From positions 1-34,086 of the forward strand of contig JANXMS010000174.1 of NCBI GenBank assembly GCA_025354525.1: a stretch of DNA of 34,086 nucleotides, in the 5' to 3' direction. The notes below the pieces were generated by a model, which worked only from the letters and a program-made list of their open reading frames with translations, did no database searches and had not been told where the DNA came from. Source of the stretch: Acidobacteriota bacterium (GTDB lineage: Bacteria > Acidobacteriota > Terriglobia > Bryobacterales > Bryobacteraceae). The position numbers and the translations under genes were made by a program. This document shows positions 7,803 through 15,152 of the stretch, one piece after another (positions within the stretch are counted from its first letter, which is position 1; each line of letters begins with the position of its first letter).

Positions 7803-9437
7803 TTAGGGGAGTCTAGCACGCAAGCGAGCCAAGGGACGTTCGAGGGCGTCGGCGGCCAGTTCCATCTCTTCGACCTTCAGCAGGCGGCAGACGAAGTAAT
7901 AGACCGCGAGACCAATGGGGATGGAGACGGCGAGGTCGACGAGATAGCGTGGCTGGCCGGCCGGGAGTTGCTGGCCGACAGCCCACGTGGTGGCCGAGAC
8001 GGCGGCGAACATGACGGCGGCGGCAGCGACGATCTTGCCTACGCTCGACAGCAGCGCGCGACCGTAGATGCCGGTGATGCGGGTCTTCAGGAGGGTCAGC
8101 AGGATGAGGCTGCCGGTGATGGCGACGGCGGAGGTGGAGAGGGCCAACCCGGCGAGGCCGAAACCGGTTTGCGAGGTCATGGTGGAGACGACGGCGTAGT
8201 TAATGCCGATGGACCCGAGGCTGACGAACATCGGCGTGCGGGCGTCCTTAAGGGCGTAGAAGGCAGGTACGAGGACCTTGAGGGCGCTGTAGCCGGCGAG
8301 GCCTATCGCGAACCAGCTAAGGGCGAGGGCCGTTTGATGGGTGTCGTAGGCTTTGAACTCGCCTCGTTCAAAGAGAGCGCCGATGATGGACGGGCCTAGG
8401 ACGAACAGGCCGACCGAGGAGGGGATGGTGAGCAGGAAGACGAGACCGAGGGAGCGGGAGAGGGTGCGGCGGAAATCGTCCATATCGCCGCGGGCGGCGC
8501 TGCGCGAGATGGCCGGCAGAGTGGCTCCGCCGATGGCGACGCCGAAAAGGCCGAGGGGGAGTTGCATGAGGCGGAAGGCGTAACCGAGCCAGCTCATGCC
8601 GCCGTTGATCTCGGAAGCAAAGCTGGTATTGACCATGACGTTGATTTGGACCGCGGCGCTGCCGAGGATGGCCGGGCCCATGAGGCGGAGAATCTGGCGG
8701 AGGCCGGGGTGGGACCAGTCGATGGCTGGGCGATAGACGAAGCCGCTGCGGACGAGGGCGGGGACCTGCGAAGCGAGTTGGATGAAGCCGCCGGTGAGGA
8801 CGCCCCAGGCCATGCCTTCGATGGGCGGGATGCCGAGGTAGGGGCCGGCGAGGAGGCCGAGAGTAAGGCCCACAGCGAGGGAGCCTACGTTGAACAGCGA
8901 CGAGGAGAGCGCGGGCAGTGCGAATTGGTTGCAGGCGTTCAAGATACCCATGGACTGCGCGGCCAATGCGACGACGAGCAGGAAGGGGCACATGATGCGG
9001 GTGAGGCGGACGGCTAGTTCGTGCTTACCTTCGAGTTGGCGGAAGCCGGGGGCAAGGAGGTCGACCATTTGCGGGGCGAAGATCATACCGACGAGGCAGA
9101 GGAGGCCGACGACGATGATGATGGCGGTGGCGACTAGGTTGGCGAGATGGGCGGCTTCTTCCTTCGACTTTTTGTGCAGTGCGTCAACGAAAGTGGGGAC
9201 GAAGGCGGAGCTGAGGGCGCCTTCGGCGAAGAGGTCGCGGGTGAGGTTAGGGATGCGGAAGCCGAGGATGTAGGCGTCGTAAGCGGCGGTGGCGCCGAAG
9301 TAATGAGCGAGCGCGATTTCGCGAACCAGACCGGTGATGCGGCTGGCGAGGACGGCGATACTGGTGACCCCGGCGGAACGGGCTACCGACTGGCTAGACG
9401 ATATTGGGCCGGGAATCTCGGTGGCATTGCTGCTCAC
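7803..9437 (-). CDS. murJ: lipid II flippase MurJ
   Basis: A 544-residue polytopic membrane protein of the MviN/MurJ family in the MOP superfamily. The N-terminal motif SVARSAGVTSIAVLASRITG followed by LVREIALAHYFG is the family signature. LFAEGALSSAFVPTF, the proline/glycine-rich helices and the region around FYALKDARTPM are also typical. About 14 membrane segments can be traced by hydrophobicity, as expected. MurJ moves lipid II from the inner to the outer face of the cytoplasmic membrane for peptidoglycan synthesis, so the gene is likely essential. The start is GTG 9437, supported by GGAG five bases upstream (9443-9446 on the complement). The start directly abuts the stop of the M20 peptidase gene with no gap, indicating translational coupling. 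Length and motifs are normal. Confidence 0.96.
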   Translation of the reverse strand: MSSNATEIPGPISSSQSVARSAGVTSIAVLASRITGLVREIALAHYFGATAAYDAYILGFRIPNLTRDLFAEGALSSAFVPTFVDALHKKSKEEAAHLANLVATAIIIVVGLLCLVGMIFAPQMVDLLAPGFRQLEGKHELAVRLTRIMCPFLLVVALAAQSMGILNACNQFALPALSSSLFNVGSLAVGLTLGLLAGPYLGIPPIEGMAWGVLTGGFIQLASQVPALVRSGFVYRPAIDWSHPGLRQILRLMGPAILGSAAVQINVMVNTSFASEINGGMSWLGYAFRLMQLPLGLFGVAIGGATLPAISRSAARGDMDDFRRTLSRSLGLVFLLTIPSSVGLFVLGPSIIGALFERGEFKAYDTHQTALALSWFAIGLAGYSALKVLVPAFYALKDARTPMFVSLGSIGINYAVVSTMTSQTGFGLAGLALSTSAVAITGSLILLTLLKTRITGIYGRALLSSVGKIVAAAAVMFAAVSATTWAVGQQLPAGQPRYLVDLAVSIPIGLAVYYFVCRLLKVEEMELAADALERPLARLRARLP

Positions 9438-10811
9438 TTACGCTCCGTACTGTTCGAGGAAATGGGCGACCGTGACAATGGCTTTGTAGTAGTTGTCGAC
9501 GGCAAATTTCTCATTGGGTGAATGGAGGCCATCATCGGGCAGGCCGAAGCCCATGAGGATGGTGGGGATTCCGAGGTGCTGGGCGAAGTCGCCGACGATG
9601 GGAATGGAGCCGCCACCGCGGACGAAGACGGTTTTGCGGCCGAGCGAATCGGCGAAGCAGCGGGCGGCCACGGCGATGGCGGGATGGTCGGGATTGACGA
9701 GCAACCCGGGGCCACCGCTGAGGACGCGGACTTCAATCGAGACGCCTTCGGGGGCATGGGCGGCGGCCCATTTGCGGAACGAAGCCACAATGGCGTCGGG
9801 GTCCTGGTCGGGGACGAGGCGCATGGAGACTTTGGCGACGGCTTTGGCGGGGATGACGGTTTTGGCACCGGCACCGGTGAAGCCGCCCGCGATGCCGTGT
9901 ACTTCAAACGTGGGCCGGGCCCAGGTTTTCTCAAAAGTGGAACGACCGGGTTCGCCGGTGAGGGCCGAGGAGCCGACTTCCTTGAGGTACTCGGCTTCGT
10001 CGTAAGGGAGGCTGGCCCAGCTTTCGAGTTCGGCGGGGGAGGGGGCGGCGACGCTGTCGTAGATGCCGGGGATTTGGATGGCGCCGTGGTCGTCTTTGGC
10101 TTTGGCGAGGAGTTCGACGAGGCCATAGACGGCGTTGGGCGCGGCACCGCCGTAGAGGCCGGAGTGGAGATCGCGGCTGGGGCCGGTGGCTTCTACTTCC
10201 ATGTAGACGAGACCGCGGAGGCCGACGGTGAGGGTGGGCAGGCCGGGGGCGTAGAGGGCGGTGTCGGAGACGAGGGCGACATCGGCTTTGAGCTTTTCCG
10301 AATTTTCGGCGACGAACTTGGCGACGGACTTGCCGCCGATTTCTTCTTCGCCTTCGATGAGGAATTTGACGTTGAGGGGGAGGGCGCCGCCGAGTTCGCG
10401 GAGGGCTTCAAGGGCCTTGATGTGGGTGTAGAACTGGCCTTTGTCGTCGGCGGCACCGCGGGCGTAGATGTTGCCGTTGGCGAGGACAGGCTCGAAGGGC
10501 GGCGAGTTCCAGAGTTCGAGGGGGTCGGGGGGCTGGACGTCGTAGTGGCCGTAGCAGAGCACGGTGGGCTTGCCAGGGGCGGTTAAGCTTTCGGCGTAGA
10601 CGAGGGGGTGGCCGGCGGTGGGGATGATCTCCACATGGGGCAGGCCGGCGGCGCGGAGGGCGGCGGCGGTGAACTCGGCGGCGCGTTCGACGTCGGCTTT
10701 GTGCTCCGGCAGCGTGCTGACGCTGGGGATGCGGAGGAAGTCCAGCAGCTCGTTCAGAAGCCGCGTTTGATGTGCGGATACGTATCCGGAAATTGCGTCG
10801 TAACCAACCAT
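9438..10811 (-). CDS. M20 family dipeptidase (M20/M25/M40 metallopeptidase)
   Basis: A 457-residue cytosolic-looking metallopeptidase. Di-zinc ligands are visible: H89 and D91 in CYGHYDVQP, D122 in GAADDKG, E157 in IEGEEEIGG (E156 being the general base), D183 in LVSDTA, and a C-terminal His in LHSPNEKF. The dimerisation (lid) domain lies between, with GLRGLVYMEVEATGPSRDLH. The size and motifs match the CNDP-like/PepV-related dipeptidase clade, so it probably cleaves dipeptides or short peptides, but acylase or carboxypeptidase activity is possible. ATG 10811 is preferred because GGAG lies nine bases upstream; ATG 10826, five codons earlier, is in frame but has no such site. Its stop abuts the murJ start. 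It diverges from the FAD oxidoreductase gene with only 30 bases between starts. Confidence 0.93.
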   Translation of the reverse strand: MVGYDAISGYVSAHQTRLLNELLDFLRIPSVSTLPEHKADVERAAEFTAAALRAAGLPHVEIIPTAGHPLVYAESLTAPGKPTVLCYGHYDVQPPDPLELWNSPPFEPVLANGNIYARGAADDKGQFYTHIKALEALRELGGALPLNVKFLIEGEEEIGGKSVAKFVAENSEKLKADVALVSDTALYAPGLPTLTVGLRGLVYMEVEATGPSRDLHSGLYGGAAPNAVYGLVELLAKAKDDHGAIQIPGIYDSVAAPSPAELESWASLPYDEAEYLKEVGSSALTGEPGRSTFEKTWARPTFEVHGIAGGFTGAGAKTVIPAKAVAKVSMRLVPDQDPDAIVASFRKWAAAHAPEGVSIEVRVLSGGPGLLVNPDHPAIAVAARCFADSLGRKTVFVRGGGSIPIVGDFAQHLGIPTILMGFGLPDDGLHSPNEKFAVDNYYKAIVTVAHFLEQYGA

Positions 10812-10820
10812 GGGTAGTTT

Positions 10821-10824
10821 CTCC
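10821..10824 (-). promoter_or_regulatory. ribosome binding site of M20 peptidase
   Basis: GGAG on the minus strand, nine bases before ATG 10811. It is the reason for choosing that start over ATG 10826. Confidence 0.45.
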
Positions 10825-10841
10825 ATTCTACGATGTAAGAG

Positions 10842-12500
10842 ATGCTCTCCCGTCGAACCCTACTGCAAACAATCGTTGCGGCTCCGCTGGCTGCGGCTGG
10901 CCGCGAGTTGCGGGCGGATGTCGCCATTATCGGCGCGAGTACGGGCGGGGTGGCGGCGGCGCTGGCCGCGCTGCGGAATGGGATGCGGGTGGTGCTGACG
11001 GAGGAGACCGACTGGGTGGGCGGGCAGTTGACGTCGCAACTGGTGCCGCCGGATGAGCATCCGTGGGTGGAGAACTTTGGTGGGACCCAGCTTTATCGGA
11101 GCTATCGGAGCAAAGTTCGGCAGTATTATCGGGACCATTATCCGTTGACGGCGGAGGCGCGGGGGAAGGCTTACTTGAACCCGGGCGATGGGTCCGTTTC
11201 GAAGATTACGCATGAGCCGCCGGTGTCGCTGCATGTGCTGGAGGCGATGTTGGCACCGTGGGCGAGCGCGGGGCAGTTGACGGTTTTGCTGCATCATCGG
11301 TCGGTGAAGGCGGATATGGAGGGCGACAAGGTGCGGGCGGTGACGGTGAAGAGCTTGGTGACGGGGAAGGAGTTGACGGTGACGGCGCCGTACTTCATTG
11401 ACGCGACCGAGATGGGCGATGTGTTGCCGTTGACGAAGACGGAGTACGTGACGGGGTTTGAGTCGCGGAAGCAGACGGGTGAGCCGCATGCGCCAGAGTT
11501 GGCGCAGCCGCGGAATCATCAGTCCTTTACGGTGTGTTATGCGATTGACTATCGGGATGGGGAAGACCATACGATCGACCGGCCGACGGATTATGCGTTT
11601 TGGCGGGATTATGTGCCGACGATGCAGCCGGCGTGGTCGGGTAAGTTGTTGAGTTGGTCGATGTCGGACCCGATTAAGCTGACGCCGCGGGCAGTGACGT
11701 TTGATCCGCGGGCGCGGACGGGGAGCCCGGGTCCGTTGAACCTATGGCTGTATCGGCGGATTGCGAACAAGACGAATTTTGCGGGGGCTTACAACGATAT
11801 TTCGCTGATCAACTGGCCGCAGAACGACTATTGGCTGGGGAACTTACACGATGTTCCGGAGTCGGAGGCGGCGCAGCATTTGGCGGGGGGGAAGCAACTT
11901 TCGTTGAGTTTGTTGTATTGGATGCAGACGGAGTGCCCGCGGGAGGATGGCAAGCAGGGCTGGAAGGGATTGCGGCTGCGGCACGACTTGGCGGGGACCG
12001 AGGACGGGTTGGCGAAGTATCCGTACATTCGAGAGTCGCGGCGGATTTTGGCGGAATTTACGGTGGTGGAGCAGCACGTGGGGACGGAGGCGCGGCGGCA
12101 GGTGGCGGGGGCGAATGCCGAGGCGGAGGAGTTTGCGGATACGGTGGGAATTGGGAGCTATCGGATCGATTTGCATCCTTCGTCGGGGGGCGACAACTAT
12201 GTCGACGTGAGTTCGTTGCCGTTTCAAATTCCGATGGGGGCGTTGATCCCGCGGCGGGTGGAGAATTTGCTGGCGGGGTGTAAGAACCTCGGTGTGACGC
12301 ACATTACGAACGGGTGCTATCGGCTGCATCCGGTGGAGTGGGGGATTGGGGAGGCGGCTGGGCAGATTGCGGCGGAGGCGGTGGTGACGGGTCGGCCTCC
12401 GCGGCAGATTCGGAAGGATAAGAAGCTGTTGGCGGCGATGCAGGCGAAGATGACGGCGCAGGGGATTGAGTTGGCCTGGCCGAAGACGACTCCGCGCTAG
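10842..12500 (+). CDS. exported FAD-dependent oxidoreductase (FAD_oxidored family)
   Basis: A 552-residue protein. The N-terminus SRRTLLQTIVAAPLAAAG is a twin-arginine-type signal, consistent with export of a folded flavoprotein. The Rossmann dinucleotide site follows at once: DVAIIGASTGGVAAALAA (G31, G35, G36), ending in the acidic strand VVLTEETDWVGGQLT, which is the FAD_oxidored (PF12831) signature. YFIDATEMGDVLPL and the C-terminal IPRRVENLLAGCKNLGV and EWGIGEAAGQIA complete the FAD fold. Such proteins are common in acidobacteria and planctomycetes, often near polysaccharide breakdown genes; the substrate is unknown. The gene stands alone on its strand. Third codon positions are strongly G-ending here, matching the local strand skew and unlike the C-ending + strand genes at the right of the window. 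Its stop is two bases from that of the convergent HupE-like gene. Confidence 0.93.
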   Translation: MLSRRTLLQTIVAAPLAAAGRELRADVAIIGASTGGVAAALAALRNGMRVVLTEETDWVGGQLTSQLVPPDEHPWVENFGGTQLYRSYRSKVRQYYRDHYPLTAEARGKAYLNPGDGSVSKITHEPPVSLHVLEAMLAPWASAGQLTVLLHHRSVKADMEGDKVRAVTVKSLVTGKELTVTAPYFIDATEMGDVLPLTKTEYVTGFESRKQTGEPHAPELAQPRNHQSFTVCYAIDYRDGEDHTIDRPTDYAFWRDYVPTMQPAWSGKLLSWSMSDPIKLTPRAVTFDPRARTGSPGPLNLWLYRRIANKTNFAGAYNDISLINWPQNDYWLGNLHDVPESEAAQHLAGGKQLSLSLLYWMQTECPREDGKQGWKGLRLRHDLAGTEDGLAKYPYIRESRRILAEFTVVEQHVGTEARRQVAGANAEAEEFADTVGIGSYRIDLHPSSGGDNYVDVSSLPFQIPMGALIPRRVENLLAGCKNLGVTHITNGCYRLHPVEWGIGEAAGQIAAEAVVTGRPPRQIRKDKKLLAAMQAKMTAQGIELAWPKTTPR

Positions 12501-12502
12501 GC

Positions 12503-13369
12503 TTATCGGAGGAACTGGGCAGCGAACCAGCCGACGGCGACGAGGAGTAGGCCGACGGCTACGGGACGGGCGATGCGTTGGATGGAAGCGAGCCGGCAAA
12601 CGCCCACTGCTGCGACCACGGCGACGCCGCAGGAGACGAGAGCGCCATAGTAGGCTGGTGCCTCGCCGGCGGGTACTCCGAGGCCGAGGAGAAGGCCGAC
12701 CCCGGCGACGGCTAGCCAACGATGGCCGGCTTCGGGAAGCATTAGGACTTCGAAGGCGAGATAGCCGACGCCGATGGCGGCGGCGGCTTCAACGAAACGC
12801 GGGGAGGCCGGGAGAGCTAAGAACAGCGAGACGGTTTGGCTGATCGCAAGCGCTAGGGCAAAGGCCAAGGCTTCGCGGCGAGTGCGGGCGGCGAAGCCGA
12901 TCGAGAACAGCAAGAGCAGCCGGGCCCAGCCGGAGAAGGATTGGGCGACGCCGTCGAGGGCAGCGGGGAGAGGGCCTTGGCCACCGCCGAAGCGGAGGTC
13001 GGCATCGAAGACGGAACCGGAGAAAACTTGGCGGGCGACTTCACCGTTGCGGCGGGCGGTGAGGACATGGACGTGATTGGCGACGAGGGCTTGGGCGAGG
13101 CGGCAGATGACGCGCGGAGCGGTAGGAACGGAGGTGAACTTGTACGTGCAGACGAGTTCCTGACCGTCCGGGGCACAGGTTCGGCTGGCTAGGGTCGCCC
13201 CTTGAATTTGATAGGCGTTATCCAGAGACTGTTCGCCGGCGGTGAGTTCATAGGCGGGGAGGCGGAGAATCAACTGCGCCTCGGCGCCGGTGATCTCCAT
13301 CTGCCCGCTGCTGAGGCTGACCATGTGGGCGGATAGGGGCACCGCCAGGAGCCATAGCCACGTTCTCAT
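12503..13369 (-). CDS. HupE/UreJ_2-like membrane protein
   Basis: A 288-residue protein. A signal sequence (MRTWLWLLAVPLSAH) precedes a roughly 120-residue beta-rich extracytoplasmic domain (GQMEITGAEAQLILRLPAYE, CTYKFTSVPTAPRVICRLAQ) and then about six membrane helices from near residue 150 to the end. The order exported domain plus HupE/UreJ_2 (PF13795) helices and the stretch SQTVSLFLALPASPRFVEAA match that family. Classical HupE/UreJ are nickel or cobalt permeases with His-rich helices (HxxxxDH and AHSxTL). Those histidines are absent here, so metal transport is doubtful. The ATG at 13369 overlaps the stop of the AI-2E gene upstream by four bases, which fixes the start and indicates an operon. 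A longer frame upstream is Arg/Pro-rich and is spurious. Confidence 0.82.
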   Translation of the reverse strand: MRTWLWLLAVPLSAHMVSLSSGQMEITGAEAQLILRLPAYELTAGEQSLDNAYQIQGATLASRTCAPDGQELVCTYKFTSVPTAPRVICRLAQALVANHVHVLTARRNGEVARQVFSGSVFDADLRFGGGQGPLPAALDGVAQSFSGWARLLLLFSIGFAARTRREALAFALALAISQTVSLFLALPASPRFVEAAAAIGVGYLAFEVLMLPEAGHRWLAVAGVGLLLGLGVPAGEAPAYYGALVSCGVAVVAAVGVCRLASIQRIARPVAVGLLLVAVGWFAAQFLR

Positions 13370-14379
13370 CGCAGGTGCCGGTAGATGATGCGAATGGTGG
13401 CCATGACGGGGACCGAGAGGAAGAGGCCGGGGATGCCGGCGACGGACTCGCCGACGAGGACACCGAACAGGACGAGGAGGGGATGGAGTTCGACGCCGGA
13501 GCCGAGGAGCCAAGGCGAGAGGACGTAGTCCTGGAAGACGCGATAGACGATGAGAAAGACGATCATCCAGCCCCAGTGGGGATAGCCGCTGAAGATGGCG
13601 ACGGCGACGCTGAGCACCATGCCGGCGAGCGGACCGACCACGGGAACGAATTCAAAAACGGCAGAGACGGCAGAGAGAAGGAGGGCGTAGGGGACGAAGG
13701 TGGCTTCGAAGTAGAGGCCGTAGGCGACGAAGGTAGCCGAGACGAGCGAGAGCACGGCTCGCATGTAGGCACCGAGGCAGAGGTTGACGTCAGCGAGGAC
13801 GGCATCGACTTTGGAGCGGTGATTCCGGTCGCCGAAGAACTCGCCGACTTTGTCGCGCACGGTGGGGGCTTCGAGGATGTATAGAAAGCTGAGGATGGGA
13901 ATGAGAACGAAGTAAAGGAGATTGGTGGCACCGGAGAGGACGTCGCGCCCGAAGGATCCGAGGAAGGGGATGAAATCTTGAATATGCTGTTCGACGAAGG
14001 TGCGGATCTGTTCGCGGTAGGGCTCGAGGGGCGTGGGCAGGGGCTGGTCGAGAAGGGCACCGCCGGACTTGACGAGGCTGGGCAGTTTGGCGGCCAGGTC
14101 CGCCGCTTCGCGCCCGATGTGGGAGACGACGAGGAAGAGGGCGGTCCCCGCGCTGCCGAAGAGCAGAAGGTAGACGACGCCGAGTTTGACGCCGTAGGAC
14201 CAGCGGGCCGGCAACCAGCGGTGGGCCAATGCGACGGCCGGAGCGATCAAATAAGCCAGTAGCAGGGCCAAGACGAAGACGAGCACGGCCCCGCGGGCCA
14301 ACCATGTGATTGAGACGGCCAGCAGGATCAAGAGCACCGTCCAGGTAGCGCGAGCAACCCGAGTATCGAATCCCAGCAT
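13366..14379 (-). CDS. AI-2E family transporter (PF01594)
   Basis: A 337-residue membrane protein with the family layout: two or three N-terminal helices (TWTVLLILLAVSITWLARG, VLVFVLALLLAYLIAPAV), a large amphipathic central segment with ILSFLYILEAP and LCLGAYMRAVLSLVSATFVA, and a C-terminal helical bundle. FVPVVGPLAGMVLSVAVAI and LLVLFGVLVGESVAGIPGLF are characteristic. Members include putative AI-2 exporters (TqsA) and Na+/H+ antiporters, so the substrate cannot be named. The start has AGGA nine bases upstream. It is probably co-transcribed with the HupE-like gene (ATGA overlap). It diverges from the enoyl-CoA hydratase-like gene with only 20 bases between the two starts. Confidence 0.93.
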   Translation of the reverse strand: MLGFDTRVARATWTVLLILLAVSITWLARGAVLVFVLALLLAYLIAPAVALAHRWLPARWSYGVKLGVVYLLLFGSAGTALFLVVSHIGREAADLAAKLPSLVKSGGALLDQPLPTPLEPYREQIRTFVEQHIQDFIPFLGSFGRDVLSGATNLLYFVLIPILSFLYILEAPTVRDKVGEFFGDRNHRSKVDAVLADVNLCLGAYMRAVLSLVSATFVAYGLYFEATFVPYALLLSAVSAVFEFVPVVGPLAGMVLSVAVAIFSGYPHWGWMIVFLIVYRVFQDYVLSPWLLGSGVELHPLLVLFGVLVGESVAGIPGLFLSVPVMATIRIIYRHLR

Positions 14380-14399
14380 GAACCGTTATCCTAACCTTT

Positions 14400-15152
14400 G
14401 TGAGTCCATTCCTCAAAGTTTCGCAAGAAGGCCGGGTTCGCCGGTTGACGTTGGCCCGCCCTGAACGGGCGAACGCGCTTAACCGCGAACTGTGCCATGC
14501 GTTGCTCCGGGCGTTGCACGAAGGCGAAGAAGACCCGGGGACGTCGTGCCTGTTGCTCGATGCCGAAGGGAGGATTTTTTGTGCGGGGCTGGACCTGGAA
14601 GAGACATCGGTGTCGGATCCTGCGCACGAACGGTTGTTCTCGGTGGGGGCGCGGATGTCGAAGCCGATCGTGGCGGCGGTGAAGGGCCCGGTGTTGGCCG
14701 GGGGGGTCGGGCTGATCGCCAACTGCCACTGCGTAGTGGCGGCGATGGGATCGAGCTTTGGACTAACGGAGATGCGGATCGGGATGTTTCCGTTGATCCT
14801 GTTTCGCGCTGTAGCGCAAGCAATCGGCGAGCGGAGGGCGCTGGAGATAGCGCTGACCGGGCGGGTTTTTCAAACGGACGAGGCGCTGCGCTTAGGTCTG
14901 ATTCACGCCGTGGCACCGGAGATGGAACTTGACGATCGGGCGACTGCAATCGCGGAACAGATCGCTGGATTTCCGCCGCAAGCCATTCGCTCCGGAATGA
15001 CTTTTGCGCACCAGCAGAGGTCGCTGGACGAAGTGGCGGCCGGCCATGTGGCGATGCAGTTACAGGCCGAATTGCTTGCGTCGCCCGACTATGCCGAGGG
15101 CGTGGCTGCGTTGAAAGAGAAGAGGAGACCGGTATGGCCATCGCTAGATTAG
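14400..15152 (+). CDS. enoyl-CoA hydratase/isomerase (crotonase-fold) protein
   Basis: A 250-residue crotonase-fold protein. LARPERANALN is the usual N-terminal motif. FCAGLDLEE (60-68) and KGPVLAGGVGLIANC (95-109) form the CoA-binding oxyanion hole, and FGLTEMRIGMFP (120-131) is the second active-site block. Compared with hydratases, the second glutamate is kept (E124, in TEM) but the first, normally GGxxE, is glycine here (G104). The protein is therefore unlikely to be a standard two-glutamate hydratase; an isomerase, hydrolase or other crotonase reaction is possible. The start is GTG 14400, only 20 bases from the divergent AI-2E start and without a clear Shine-Dalgarno, so the transcript may be leaderless or nearly so. 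The end overlaps the penicillin acylase gene by 19 bases, so the two are probably co-translated. Confidence 0.9.
   Translation: MSPFLKVSQEGRVRRLTLARPERANALNRELCHALLRALHEGEEDPGTSCLLLDAEGRIFCAGLDLEETSVSDPAHERLFSVGARMSKPIVAAVKGPVLAGGVGLIANCHCVVAAMGSSFGLTEMRIGMFPLILFRAVAQAIGERRALEIALTGRVFQTDEALRLGLIHAVAPEMELDDRATAIAEQIAGFPPQAIRSGMTFAHQQRSLDEVAAGHVAMQLQAELLASPDYAEGVAALKEKRRPVWPSLD

Noticed and set aside
9522-10586. 354-codon + strand frame rich in Gly, Asp, Glu
   Set aside because: Antisense shadow of the M20 peptidase, which has all its metal ligands on the minus strand.
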